This document shows positions 25,363-34,536 of a DNA stretch of 46,978 nt, piece after piece; positions within the stretch are counted from its first letter, which is position 1; each line of letters starts with the position of its first letter. Under the pieces are notes generated by a model. That model searched no databases. It had not been told where the DNA came from and worked only from the letters and a program-made list of their open reading frames with translations. This DNA is from Calditrichota bacterium (GTDB taxonomy: Bacteria > Zhuqueibacterota > JdFR-76 > BMS3Abin05). A program made the translations under genes and the position numbers. The stretch is taken from positions 1 through 46,978 of the forward strand of contig JAADHR010000188.1 in NCBI GenBank assembly GCA_013151735.1, read 5' to 3'.

Positions 25363-26272
25363 TTTTCCCTCGCTTCACACGCCACCATTCCCTTAAAAAT
25401 AGGCGTCCTTGTTCTTTTTTGGAAAGAGCCGGGCGTTTATTCAGTACATCATAATTCTGTTTTTCAATTTTATTCAGAATAGCTTCGCCTCCGGCCATAA
25501 AAAGACAAATATCCAGCAAAATATCTTTCTGTAAAAGATGGACTAATTTCTTGCCTTTTTCAAATATTTTTCGCGTTCGATCGACTTCAAACTGCACCAA
25601 TGTACGAAAATTCTCAGAAAAATGTTTTAGAAAAATATCCTTTTCCGAAACACCGAATCTCTCAAGGTCCTCAAGGGGGATGTAAATCCTATTTTTGGCT
25701 GCATCGCGACTCACATCCTGCCAGAAATTGGTTAATTGCAGCGCTGTACAAATGGCATCCGAATAGGGCAAAAGCGACGGGTCATTGTAGCCAAAAATGT
25801 ACAGAAATAATTCACCAATGGGATTGGCCGAATTTCGGCAATAGGCCAGAACCTCGTCAAACGTGTCATACCGATTTTTAACCCGGTCCTGTTTGAATGC
25901 GGCCAGCAACCGCTGAAAGGTCTCAATGGGAATGTTAAACTCACGTATGGTTCGGGAAAGCGCCGCAAAAACAGGCGTCCGGACATGTCCATTGTAGCAG
26001 GCTTCTAACTGATGTTCATAGGCTTCAAGAGCCTCAAGGCTTTCGTCCGTGTCCGTAATTTCATCTGCCAGATCATCCCCAATGCGTGCAAACGCATAAA
26101 TATTGTAAATGTGCTGCCGTTTTTCCTTTGGAAGAAAAATTGACCCGACAATAAAATTTTCGTAGTGGGTCACCGCAAGGTCTCGCGTAAAGGCTTCCGC
26201 CTCCGCAAGCGATGAATTCAACTGATTTCCAAAAATAGGGGCCTTTTTAAAAATGTCTGCTTCTTTATTCAA
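25346..26272 (-). CDS. hpnC: hydroxysqualene synthase HpnC
   Basis: Converts presqualene diphosphate to hydroxysqualene. 308 residues with the same fold as HpnD and Asp-rich motifs RIGDDLADE (D66, D67, D70) and NFWQDVSRDAAKNRIYIP (about 178-195); the HYENFIVGSIFLPKEKR segment marks HpnC. The start is odd: the frame begins at TTG (26272), directly after an in-frame stop a few codons upstream, with no ATG or clear ribosome site nearby. It is only 10 bp from the HEPN gene. The unusual start may mark a junction where the MNT-HEPN pair was inserted. Confidence 0.87.
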   Translation of the reverse strand: MNKEADIFKKAPIFGNQLNSSLAEAEAFTRDLAVTHYENFIVGSIFLPKEKRQHIYNIYAFARIGDDLADEITDTDESLEALEAYEHQLEACYNGHVRTPVFAALSRTIREFNIPIETFQRLLAAFKQDRVKNRYDTFDEVLAYCRNSANPIGELFLYIFGYNDPSLLPYSDAICTALQLTNFWQDVSRDAAKNRIYIPLEDLERFGVSEKDIFLKHFSENFRTLVQFEVDRTRKIFEKGKKLVHLLQKDILLDICLFMAGGEAILNKIEKQNYDVLNKRPALSKKEQGRLFLREWWRVKRGKNGCKS

Positions 26273-26282
26273 AACAATTCAC

Positions 26283-26669
26283 TTATTTCAAGATATTTTT
26301 TACAAAATTGAGTGCTTTCTCAGCAATTAAAACGGCTTTCTCACAAATCTCCAAATCCGGTTCGTAGTAAGGCAGAGCACTACCAAGAGGATATTTTGAT
26401 GGGAGATAAATTGAATCCAAAAATTCGCATTCCTCATCTGAAATATTAATCTCAATTTCCTCTTTCGCCAATAAATTCCTTAACTCAAAAATACTGTGCG
26501 TCTTTTTGAATTTTAAGGTTTTCTGAATTAAAAGTGCTTTCAGTGCTTTTTCAACACATTGTTGAACATTCTGAAGACACGGATTAAAAAGCTTGCTATT
26601 TAGTAATATTTTTGCTGATTCAAAATTCTCTTCGGAATACTTCAACCATAGTCTACTTTCTTCTTTCAT
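26283..26669 (-). CDS. HEPN-domain protein
   Basis: 128-residue, all-helical protein of the HEPN family (pfam05168). Recognisable features are AKILLNSKLFNPCLQNVQQCVEKALKALL (split after FNPC), KKTHSIFELRNLL, and the YLPSKYPLGSALPYYEPD loop. HEPN proteins pair with minimal nucleotidyltransferases, often as toxin-antitoxin modules. The Rx4-6H RNase motif of HepT-type toxins is not evident, so an active toxin is doubtful. A GGAG site lies 9 nt before ATG 26669, and the gene overlaps the MNT gene by 17 bases. It is clearly more AT-rich than kbl and the hpn genes. Confidence 0.8.
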   Translation of the reverse strand: MKEESRLWLKYSEENFESAKILLNSKLFNPCLQNVQQCVEKALKALLIQKTLKFKKTHSIFELRNLLAKEEIEINISDEECEFLDSIYLPSKYPLGSALPYYEPDLEICEKAVLIAEKALNFVKNILK

Positions 26670-26967
26670 AAATCAGTTCTCCACCCTCGATTTCTGAGAG
26701 AAATGAACTTTTAAGGGGTTCTGATCGAATAGGAATAACATCTAAAGAAATTTTCTTCGCAATCATTCGCATTAATTTCCGATATTTTAAAGCCAGACTT
26801 AGATAGGATTTTTGACTATTTTGAAAAATAGCAATATCAATATCATTAGGGTTTTCAGAATTCAAGAATGAGCCGAATATAATAATCCTTTCTACCTCCT
26901 TTTCGGCAGAAAGGATATCTTTTATCTCTTTCTTTATTTCTTCTTTTTTTCTTCTCGTCATTTTCAT
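26653..26967 (-). CDS. minimal nucleotidyltransferase (MNT/NTP_transf_2 domain)
   Basis: 104-residue polymerase-beta-type nucleotidyltransferase. The catalytic motif GSFLNSENPNDIDIAIF (about 41-57) has the GS...DxD pattern, with a third Asp in SLDVIPI. Such proteins pair with HEPN partners; in the MntA-HepT system the MNT protein AMPylates and silences the toxin. The frame stays open back to 27075, overlapping the kbl stop, but homologues begin at the MKMTRRKKEEI segment, so ATG 26967 or 26961 is preferred. No convincing ribosome site is seen. Codon and base usage are AT-rich compared with the neighbours. Confidence 0.78.
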   Translation of the reverse strand: MKMTRRKKEEIKKEIKDILSAEKEVERIIIFGSFLNSENPNDIDIAIFQNSQKSYLSLALKYRKLMRMIAKKISLDVIPIRSEPLKSSFLSEIEGGELIYERRK

Positions 26968-27035
26968 TTCAAACCCATTACGTGTACTTCCCTTTTGCGA
27001 TTTTGCAGTATTTGCGACGAATTCCTGAGGCCAAA

Positions 27036-27062
27036 TCCCCGGAAACCGGCCGTTTCCGGGGA
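27036..27062 (-). terminator. strong hairpin after kbl, possible weak terminator
   Basis: Perfect 11-bp stem TCCCCGGAAAC (27036-27046) with GTTTCCGGGGA (27052-27062), 5-nt loop. On the reverse strand only three U follow, so it may be a weak terminator or a processing/stability hairpin separating kbl from the MNT-HEPN-hpn genes. Confidence 0.5.
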
Positions 27063-27074
27063 CTGCAACGATCA

Positions 27075-28256
27075 CTAAATCACACCCAGTTCCTTGCCAA
27101 TTTTCGCAAATTTGTCGGCGCCGTAATCCAGGTCGTCTCTGGAATGGCTGGCGGAAATCATCACACGAATCCGGGCTTTGCCTCTGGGTACCGTCGGGAA
27201 CGCGATGGATTGGGCAAAAATATTTTCTTCTTCAAACAACCGCTTGCTCAATTCAGAGGCCATTTTCTCATCGCCGATCATAACCGGTGTAATGGGCGTT
27301 TGACTGAAGCCCAGATCGAAGCCAAAATCGCTCATTTTGGCCTTAAAATAGTTGGCATTATCCCACAGTTTTTCTACTAATTCACCGGATTCCTGCAGGA
27401 TATCCACAGCCGCTATACAGGCAGCTACATCCGGCGGTGTAACGGCGCTGGAAAACAGGAAAGGCCGGGCTTTTTGATGGAGATAATCGACGATAAGCTT
27501 TTTACCGGCCACATAGCCTCCCACAACACCAAAGGCTTTCGACATGGTTCCGACCTCGATATCCAATTTCCCGTGCAGACCGTAGTGATCCGCAATACCG
27601 CGGCCGGCATTCCCCAGCACGCCTTCGCCGTGGGCATCGTCCACCATGGTGATCACCCCGTAGGGTTCGACTACTTCCAGTAATTTGTCCAGAGGAGCAA
27701 TATCGCCATCCATGCTGAAAACACCGTCCGTGACCAGCAATTTCTTGCCCGGATGATCTTTGTAAGCCTCCAACTGTTCTTTCAGCGAGTTGGGATCACA
27801 ATGGTTGTAACGCACAATTTTCGCCCGCGAGAGGCGGCATCCGTCAATAATGGAGGCGTGATTAAGCTCATCGGAAAAAATCAAATCATCCTTTCCGACC
27901 AGAGCGGGAATGGTGGCAAGATTGGTGTTAAATCCCGATTGAAAGGAGATGGCTGCTTCCACATTTTTAAATTTTGCTAATTTTTCCTCAAGCGTGGTGT
28001 GAAGCGCCATTGTACCGGCAATAGTTCGAACAGCCGCCGGCCCCACACCATAACTGTCAATGGCCTTTTTAGCCGCATCTCTCAATCTTGGGTCATTTGC
28101 AAATCCCAGATAATTATTGGAGCATAAATTCAGCACCTTTTTCCCATCAACCACAATCCACGCCCCCTGAGGACTCCCGATCGTCCGAATGGTGATGTAG
28201 GTGCCCGCCTGTTTTAACGCCTCCAAATCCTGTTCAATGAAATCCAATTTTCCCAT
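27075..28256 (-). CDS. kbl: glycine C-acetyltransferase (2-amino-3-ketobutyrate CoA ligase)
   Basis: PLP enzyme of the alpha-oxoamine synthase family. Kbl cleaves 2-amino-3-ketobutyrate with CoA to glycine and acetyl-CoA in threonine breakdown. 393 residues from ATG 28256, which has GGGAGG 5 nt upstream; the open frame extends to 28325. The motifs [39 protein letters not shown] and [14 protein letters not shown] (PLP Lys about 240) are typical. The N-terminal SPQGAWI pattern favours Kbl over BioF, HemA or serine palmitoyltransferase, but side activities are common in the family. No threonine dehydrogenase gene lies nearby. It leads the run kbl, MNT, HEPN, hpnCDE. Confidence 0.87.
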   Translation of the reverse strand: MGKLDFIEQDLEALKQAGTYITIRTIGSPQGAWIVVDGKKVLNLCSNNYLGFANDPRLRDAAKKAIDSYGVGPAAVRTIAGTMALHTTLEEKLAKFKNVEAAISFQSGFNTNLATIPALVGKDDLIFSDELNHASIIDGCRLSRAKIVRYNHCDPNSLKEQLEAYKDHPGKKLLVTDGVFSMDGDIAPLDKLLEVVEPYGVITMVDDAHGEGVLGNAGRGIADHYGLHGKLDIEVGTMSKAFGVVGGYVAGKKLIVDYLHQKARPFLFSSAVTPPDVAACIAAVDILQESGELVEKLWDNANYFKAKMSDFGFDLGFSQTPITPVMIGDEKMASELSKRLFEEENIFAQSIAFPTVPRGKARIRVMISASHSRDDLDYGADKFAKIGKELGVI

Positions 28257-28345
28257 GTGACCTCCCTGAGTATTAAGACCGTTTCTGAAAACGCCAGCAT
28301 CATCTGAAATGCCGGATAGGTTCAATTCATTCCAATCAATCGACT

Positions 28346-28375
28346 AAATTACGCAAAAAACGAAAAGAAATTCAA
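28346..28375 (-). promoter_or_regulatory. candidate promoter of kbl
   Basis: TTGAAT (complement at 28370-28375), 18 bp and TAATTT (complement at 28346-28351), reverse strand, about 85 nt before the kbl ATG. Confidence 0.4.
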
Positions 28376-28428
28376 GACATTTTTTGCATTTTTATTGCAT
28401 AACCCTTCCCAAAAATCCATTGGATTGA

Positions 28429-31400
28429 TTAAGTTTTTTGATCCAAAAGTTTCCGGATCGTCCACGCCACCAGATTAACGGAATACGGTTTGCCGATGAA
28501 GTGAACCCCGGGGTCCAAAACCCCGCGGTGAGCAATATGATTGTCGGTATATCCGGAGGCGAAAAGAATCTTCAGATCAGGGTAAATTTTCTGCAACGCT
28601 TCGGACAATTCTTTTCCGTCCATATGAGGCATGATAACATCGGTAAACAGCAAATCAATCCTGGGATTCTCCCGTTTCACCAGATCCAGAGCATCCTGAC
28701 CATTCGTTGCCAGCAGAATTTTGTATCCCAGTTTTTCCAATCCCCGCCGAATAAAATGGCGAACTTCGGGTTCATCCTCAACAATCAGCAGCGTTTCATT
28801 TCCCCTCAAGGCATTCTGATCCGGGATATTTGCATCATCAGATGCGACTTCATTGCTGGTACACGGCCAATAAATTTTGAAGGTCGTTCCTTCACCGGGC
28901 TCACTGTAAACGAAAATACTCCCATTATTTTGTTTGACAATTCCATAAACAGTAGAAAGCCCAAGGCCGGTCCCTTTTCCCACCCCTTTTGTTGTAAAAA
29001 ACGGCTCAAAAGCCTTGGAGGCCGTTTCCCGGTCCATTCCGACTCCCGAATCACTCACAGCCAACAAAACATGTCTCCCGGTGTAACTGCCGACATGCGT
29101 CTGTACGTAAGACTCATCCAGAAATCGATTTTTTGTTTCGATTGTGATTTTTTTCTCTTTCCCGACCATGGATTCTTCCTGAACGGCATCTCTGGCATTT
29201 AAAACCAAATTTACCAGAATTTGTTCAATCTGTCCGGGATCGGCCTCAATCGGGCAGACCGTCTCATCCAGCACAATTTCCAGACGAACATCTTCACCGA
29301 TTAAACGGCGGAGCATTTTCGAAGAATCTGAAATAATGGTATTAATATTTACAATCTGCGGTTGAATCACCTGTTTTCGGCTAAAAGCCAGCAATTGACG
29401 GGTCAGATCCGCGGCCCGTTTCCCCGCCTTTAATATTTCGACGACATCATCCCGGATCGGATTCTGTTCATCCATATCCATCAAAATCATTTCCGAATAG
29501 CCATTAATCGCTGTCAGAAGATTATTGAAATCGTGCGCCACCCCTCCCGCCAATTGCCCTACTGCTTCCAATTTCTGGGATTGATGAAGTTGTTCTTCCA
29601 GTTGCCGTTCCTTGGTAATATCCCGTTTAACCGCGGCATAATTAATGATATGCCCGTGCCGATCCTTTACCGGGAAAATTGTGGCATCTTCGTAGAACAG
29701 ACTTCCGTCCTTTTTTCGATTGATAAATGTTCCGTGCCAGATTTGGCCTGATGTGATTGTCCGCCATAAATTGGCATAAAATTCATCTTCTTGTTTGCCG
29801 CTTTTAAGTATATTCGGATTCTTGCCAGCCACTTCTTCCCGGGAATAGCCGGTTAACCGCTCAAAAGCCGGATTTACGTACTCGATGTTACCATCCACAT
29901 CCGTAATGACAACGGCCTCACTGGCCTGTTCAATAACCGAAGCCAGCTGGCGGATCTGTTTATTGATCTTCTTTTCTTCGGTAATATCACGGGTTACTGA
30001 AATAACACACAAGCGGTTGTCAAGTTCAACCAGCCGGGCGGAAAGGGAGCCTGTGCGAATGTCGCCCGTTCTCACCCTGAAAGAGGCTTCGTAATTGCGG
30101 ACTTCACCGTTCCTTTTTATTTTTCTGACAAATTCATTTTGTTCTTTATCCGACACCCAAATTCCCAGATGCTTGATCGGTTTGCCCACAATTTCATCCC
30201 GCGTGAAACCGGTTAATTGTGTAAATTGATCATTTATTTCCAGATAAATACCATTCTTCAATTCATTAATACTGATCGCATCGGGACTGGTTTGAAAGAT
30301 CGTCCGGAAACGGAGTTCACTTTCTTCCAGGGCGGCCAGCGCCTTCCTCTGTTCCGAAATGTCCAGAGCAAACGCCACGACAACATCCTGGCCTTTGTGT
30401 TTTCCTTTGTTTAGGCGGACAATCTTGGGAAAAATCTCCCCATTTTTTCGTTTCCCCCAGAATTCAAATTGCTGGGGTTCCCCTTCAAATGCCCGTTGCA
30501 CCATTTTTGCCACTTTTGTCAGATCATTTTTGCCGGGAGCCGAAACAAATTCAGGGGTCTTGCCGAGGAAATGATCCCTTGGGTATCCGTACATCTTTTC
30601 CGCTGCTGGATTCACGTCCAGAAAGCGTCCTTCACGATCCTGGATATAAATGGCATCCAGTGCATTTTCGAAAATACTCCGATATTTCTCCTCGCTTTCA
30701 CGCAGTGCCTGCTTAATATCCGCCTCTCGTTTTTTTCTGCGCAGGGAATCAACGGCGAAGGCCAGATCCCGGCTGAGCTCCGACAGAAGGTCTACCTCTT
30801 CCGAATCGAATCCGTCAGGGAGGGTTGAGTACACATTAAGCACCCCGTAGAGCTCGTCGTCAATTATAATGGGAAAGGCTGCACTGGAATGGTAGCCCCG
30901 TTTGAGGGCTTCGCTGCGCCAGGGCTTGTAACGCGGATCGTTTAAAATGTCCCTCATCACGAACGGCTTGCGTGTTTTTACGGCCATTCCCGTGGGCCCC
31001 TGGCCACTCTTCGAATCATCCCAACGAATAGTGATTGCATTTAAATAGCTGGTATCTTTTCCAGAGGCTGCTACAGGAATCACACGTTGATCTTTTAAAG
31101 AAATACGGCCAATCCAGGCCAACGGGAAATCCCGGACGCGGGTGAGAATACTGCAGGCCTGCTCGAGAACCGTTTTTTCATCTTCGGCGCGAACAATCAA
31201 CTGATTGATGTCACGAATGGAACGCAAAACGCGATTAAGGTGGTGAATGCGCTTTTCTGCCTCCCGGCGCTGAGATATATCGTGAAAAACAAGCACTGCG
31301 CCCAGGATGTTCCCCTTATCGTCCCGAATGGGGGCACCGCTGTCATCGATGGGGAAACGTGCACCGTCTCTGCGAATCAGTGTGGTATGATTGGCCAATC

Positions 31401-32022
31401 CCTCCACAATTCCCTCTTTCAAAACGCGTGTGATGGGATTCGGCGCCGGCTGGCCGGTTATCTCGTTTACAATATTAAAAATCTCAAATATCGGTTTGCC
31501 AATGGCTTCGGTTTCAAACCACCCTGTCAGGGTTTCGGCTGTTCCATTCATGAAAATAACCGAGGCATTTACATCCGTGGCAATTACCGCATCACCGATA
31601 CTTTTTAGGGTTGTGGTTAACCACTCACGATTCCCCCTGACATTTTCCTCAATTTTCCGTTTAAAAAGAGCTTGTTCAATCGCCGATTTCAGTGCGCGCT
31701 TTTCAAACGGCTCTGCAAGAAAGGCGATCGGTTCGATCCACTTGGCCTGTTCAATAATTTTGAGATTTTTTTCCGATACCAAAAAAATAATGGGCATCGC
31801 GTGGAAATTTCTGATCAGAGATGCGGCTTTTATGCCGTCTATCTTGCTCATCAAGCGCGCAGAAATAACGATTAAATCGGATTGAACCGTTTTTAACCCT
31901 TTCAGCGCGTCCTGTTCGGTCTGGTAAATCGCAGGCACCTGGTGTCCCAATTGGGTCAACTTTTCCTGAAGAATATGTGCAAGGTCAGGATTTGAGAGAA
32001 TGAGAGGAATGCTTAAATTCAT
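28429..32022 (-). CDS. hybrid sensor histidine kinase (pseudo-REC, multiple PAS, GAF, HisKA, HATPase, REC)
   Basis: A 1197-residue soluble sensor kinase with no membrane helix. In order: receiver-like domain (about 1-115), PAS (about 140-260), GAF (about 275-430), three PAS domains (about 440-815), HisKA with the phospho-acceptor in VAHDFNNLLTAI (His about 830), HATPase with GVGKGTGLGLSTVYGIVKQN, and a C-terminal receiver with DEPEV, the acceptor in LLFTDVIMPHMDG (Asp about 1127) and IGKPY. The first receiver lacks its acceptor Asp (VISARL where LLDINL is expected), the acidic pair and the Lys (AEPF), so it cannot be phosphorylated normally. ATG 32022 has AAGGA 8 nt upstream. Monocistronic, no partner regulator adjacent. 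The signal is unknown; GAF plus PAS suggests redox or small-molecule sensing. Confidence 0.9.
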   Translation of the reverse strand: MNLSIPLILSNPDLAHILQEKLTQLGHQVPAIYQTEQDALKGLKTVQSDLIVISARLMSKIDGIKAASLIRNFHAMPIIFLVSEKNLKIIEQAKWIEPIAFLAEPFEKRALKSAIEQALFKRKIEENVRGNREWLTTTLKSIGDAVIATDVNASVIFMNGTAETLTGWFETEAIGKPIFEIFNIVNEITGQPAPNPITRVLKEGIVEGLANHTTLIRRDGARFPIDDSGAPIRDDKGNILGAVLVFHDISQRREAEKRIHHLNRVLRSIRDINQLIVRAEDEKTVLEQACSILTRVRDFPLAWIGRISLKDQRVIPVAASGKDTSYLNAITIRWDDSKSGQGPTGMAVKTRKPFVMRDILNDPRYKPWRSEALKRGYHSSAAFPIIIDDELYGVLNVYSTLPDGFDSEEVDLLSELSRDLAFAVDSLRRKKREADIKQALRESEEKYRSIFENALDAIYIQDREGRFLDVNPAAEKMYGYPRDHFLGKTPEFVSAPGKNDLTKVAKMVQRAFEGEPQQFEFWGKRKNGEIFPKIVRLNKGKHKGQDVVVAFALDISEQRKALAALEESELRFRTIFQTSPDAISINELKNGIYLEINDQFTQLTGFTRDEIVGKPIKHLGIWVSDKEQNEFVRKIKRNGEVRNYEASFRVRTGDIRTGSLSARLVELDNRLCVISVTRDITEEKKINKQIRQLASVIEQASEAVVITDVDGNIEYVNPAFERLTGYSREEVAGKNPNILKSGKQEDEFYANLWRTITSGQIWHGTFINRKKDGSLFYEDATIFPVKDRHGHIINYAAVKRDITKERQLEEQLHQSQKLEAVGQLAGGVAHDFNNLLTAINGYSEMILMDMDEQNPIRDDVVEILKAGKRAADLTRQLLAFSRKQVIQPQIVNINTIISDSSKMLRRLIGEDVRLEIVLDETVCPIEADPGQIEQILVNLVLNARDAVQEESMVGKEKKITIETKNRFLDESYVQTHVGSYTGRHVLLAVSDSGVGMDRETASKAFEPFFTTKGVGKGTGLGLSTVYGIVKQNNGSIFVYSEPGEGTTFKIYWPCTSNEVASDDANIPDQNALRGNETLLIVEDEPEVRHFIRRGLEKLGYKILLATNGQDALDLVKRENPRIDLLFTDVIMPHMDGKELSEALQKIYPDLKILFASGYTDNHIAHRGVLDPGVHFIGKPYSVNLVAWTIRKLLDQKT

Positions 32023-32040
32023 ACGAATGTTCCTTTTTTG

Positions 32041-32060
32041 ATGTCCCCCGGACGGGACAT
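32041..32060. promoter_or_regulatory. palindrome over the -10 region of the sensor kinase gene
   Basis: ATGTCCC (32041-32047) and GGGACAT (32054-32060) form a perfect 7-bp dyad around CCGGAC. It overlaps the candidate -10 and start site, the position expected for a repressor operator. Confidence 0.45.
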
Positions 32061-32088
32061 ATAAAACAAAATTATGCCATTGTTTCAA
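32059..32088 (-). promoter_or_regulatory. candidate promoter of the sensor kinase gene
   Basis: TTGAAA (complement at 32083-32088), 18 bp and TTATAT (complement at 32059-32064), reverse strand; the leader would be about 30 nt. Confidence 0.45.
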
Positions 32089-32263
32089 AGAGAAAAAGGA
32101 GCAGAGAGTTTGTTTTCCATTGCTTTAATAGATTTCGGAGTCAGAAACAAGGATTTGTTTAAGGTAAAGAAGATTTATTAAGAAATAAATCCGATTATAA
32201 ATTAATAATCTCTAACAAGATATGCAAGTCCTTTTTCGGAGTGTTATTTTCTGCCGCGGACAG

Positions 32264-33547
32264 TCAGAACACCCGGGTGGCTCCTGTGGGCCGAATGGAC
32301 ACATTTAGAACCGAATTTTCTCCAAAAACCGATTCCATTCGGGCGGTGTAATCCGGTACCCATTTTTGCGGCAAAAAGGTCAGAATCGTACCGGCGAATC
32401 CCCCGCCGTGAACCCGGCAGGCCCCTTCACCCCTTTTTTGAATAAAATCCTCCGACAAGGCCAATGCCAGGGCCAGACTTTGTTCCCCGGGATTTCCGGA
32501 CGGGGTAACATTTTGCAACCACTTCCAGGATGAATTCCCGGATTCGGTTACAAGCCTTAGAAATTTCCCAAAATCCCCCGAATCCAGCGCTTGAATCTGC
32601 CGGGTCACGCGATCATTTTCCGCAAAAAAGTGAAAGGCCCGCAAGAGGGCGCGGTCACCCACCCGTTTTCGCAGAATCTCTGCCTGAGAAAAGACCTCTG
32701 CTTCAGAGACATCCCTTAAAAAGGCCTTTCCAAAAAAACGGGCAACGGCCTTCATTTCCTCAGGGATAGTTGCGTAATCGATCGTGAGATCCGCGTGACT
32801 GCTTCCCGTATTCACAAGCAAGAGGCTGTACCCGAAGCCATCCAAATCGAAATGCAGTCGTGTCACTTCCGGCTCTTCCGGATTCTGGAAATCAATGGCT
32901 ACAATTCCACCCACGGCCGATGCCGTTTGATCCATTAGCCCGCACGGCTTACCAAAAAACACATTTTCAGCAAACTGCCCCATGGCGGCAATTTTTTCCG
33001 GTGGAATTTCCCCTGAATTGTACATTTCATTCAGGATGGTTCCGATAAGCACCTCGATGGCTGCCGATGAGCTCAAGCCTGAACCCGGCAAAACGTCACT
33101 TGAAACAACGGCCCGGAAGCCTCCGATCTTGTGTCCCGTCTCCACAAATCGCGCGGCAATGCCCCGAATGAGGGCAGAGGTGGTACCCCGTTCGGCCGTA
33201 ATCGGATCCAGCCGGGCAAGATCAACCACAAATGCCTCGGGATAACCGTCTGAAAAAAGGACGATCTTGTTTTCGGGAAACTCCCCTGCAGCCGCTACGG
33301 CATCCAGATTGACACTGGCCGCCAGTACTTTTCCATGGTTATGATCCGTGTGATTTCCGCCAAGCTCCGTTCGGCCGGGTGCACTGTAAAAACTCACGCG
33401 ATCTGTCCCAAAGAGCCGGGTGTAGGTGTCCAATATTTTTTTAAAGCGTCTGACCTGTTTTTCAATCTCTGTTTCGGCCGTGCCGTAAAGTTGCGATAAT
33501 GAATCCCGCATCTCACGGGAAAATACCGTCTCTTTTTGTTCGGGCAT
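32264..33547 (-). CDS. galK: galactokinase (GHMP kinase), divergent sugar-binding motif
   Basis: ATP-dependent sugar 1-kinase of the GHMP family, most likely making galactose-1-phosphate. About 427 residues, longer than E. coli GalK (382) by an N-terminal extension. SAPGRTELGGNHTDHNHG replaces the usual PGRxNLIGEHTDYNxG: the galactose-contacting Glu is Asn, while the His-Thr-Asp is kept. The ATP loop LPGSGLSSSAA, the catalytic Asp in CGLMDQTAS and the C-terminal RVHGGGFAGT are intact. ATG 33547 (GAGG about 11 nt upstream) and an earlier ATG 33574 are both possible; either overlaps galM. Being coupled to galM supports galactose, but a related sugar is possible because of the altered motif. Confidence 0.85.
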   Translation of the reverse strand: MPEQKETVFSREMRDSLSQLYGTAETEIEKQVRRFKKILDTYTRLFGTDRVSFYSAPGRTELGGNHTDHNHGKVLAASVNLDAVAAAGEFPENKIVLFSDGYPEAFVVDLARLDPITAERGTTSALIRGIAARFVETGHKIGGFRAVVSSDVLPGSGLSSSAAIEVLIGTILNEMYNSGEIPPEKIAAMGQFAENVFFGKPCGLMDQTASAVGGIVAIDFQNPEEPEVTRLHFDLDGFGYSLLLVNTGSSHADLTIDYATIPEEMKAVARFFGKAFLRDVSEAEVFSQAEILRKRVGDRALLRAFHFFAENDRVTRQIQALDSGDFGKFLRLVTESGNSSWKWLQNVTPSGNPGEQSLALALALSEDFIQKRGEGACRVHGGGFAGTILTFLPQKWVPDYTARMESVFGENSVLNVSIRPTGATRVF

Positions 33548-33561
33548 CTTCGCAATATCCT

Positions 33562-34515
33562 CTATTGGACCCATTTCACACCATGCTCGGCTTCAAAAAC
33601 CTCACCCGGTTCCAGAACAATTAACCCATCATGGTTATTAAACGCGTTTGTAGCACAGGTCATCGGTTCAATTGCAATGGACCGGCGATTGGGAGGGATA
33701 AAAACCACCATGAAATTGTATTTGCGGGGACCGGTTTCCTGCCACACCCGAAGGGTCACGTTTTCCTGCGGGTCTATCAGATCGGCAGCGGCTACGCCTT
33801 CGGTTTCAGGCAATTTAAATACCGTATCCAATTGAGAGGTGCCAATCCGGGCAGCCTGTGTAAAACGATTGTCGATTTCTGTTTCCCCGTTCGGAACCAT
33901 CCGATCCGTGAGACGCAGTTTTTTGCTGGCTGGAAGTTTCAAGAACAATTCATCCGGTGGCCGGTTCAGCCGAAAATACGGGTGCCATCCGTCTCCAAAA
34001 GGAAGGGGTTGAGTGCCGCTGTTTTTTACCCGGGAATGAATGATAAACTCGTGATTCTCGGTCAGCGTGTAGGTTAGTCCAACGGAAAACCTGAAAGGGT
34101 ATCCCGGGTACTCGCCGGTGTAATCAAAGGCCAACTCCGCCACGATTCGATCACTTAGGGAACGAATCGATTTCTCCTCTAAGGGTTGATTGTAAAAAAA
34201 GCCGTGAATGGCATTCTGCCTTGCCGGTTCCGTAATCGGCAATTGGTACTTTTTTCCATTAAACTTGTAAATGCCGTCTAAAATCCGATTCGGAAACGGA
34301 ATGAGTCTTCCGCTTTTCATAAACTTATTTTGAATCATTTCCTCAGCGGAAGAAAATCCATCGATAACCGAGATCGTTTTTCCATTTTTTCTGAGGACGA
34401 GTTCATTTACATTCCCCCCAAATCCGGGAACAAACGCAACGAATTCTTTCGTTTCTCGATTGATCAACCGGATTCGGGTAAATGTTCCGAATCGCTCTTT
34501 TTCCCAACCAAACAT
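33562..34515 (-). CDS. galM: aldose 1-epimerase (mutarotase)
   Basis: Interconverts alpha and beta anomers of galactose or another aldose, supplying the alpha form to galactokinase. 317 residues of the galactose mutarotase fold: RLIPFPNRILDGIYKFNGK, NAIHGFFYNQP (first catalytic His), GDGWHPYFRL (second His) and GLIVLEPGEVFEAEHG (catalytic Glu). ATG 34515 has GAGGTG 6 nt upstream; a GTG at 34524 is also in frame but lies within that ribosome site. It overlaps or abuts galK, giving a coupled galM-galK unit. Confidence 0.88.
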   Translation of the reverse strand: MFGWEKERFGTFTRIRLINRETKEFVAFVPGFGGNVNELVLRKNGKTISVIDGFSSAEEMIQNKFMKSGRLIPFPNRILDGIYKFNGKKYQLPITEPARQNAIHGFFYNQPLEEKSIRSLSDRIVAELAFDYTGEYPGYPFRFSVGLTYTLTENHEFIIHSRVKNSGTQPLPFGDGWHPYFRLNRPPDELFLKLPASKKLRLTDRMVPNGETEIDNRFTQAARIGTSQLDTVFKLPETEGVAAADLIDPQENVTLRVWQETGPRKYNFMVVFIPPNRRSIAIEPMTCATNAFNNHDGLIVLEPGEVFEAEHGVKWVQ

Positions 34516-34536
34516 ATTCAGCACCTCAACCGTGGA

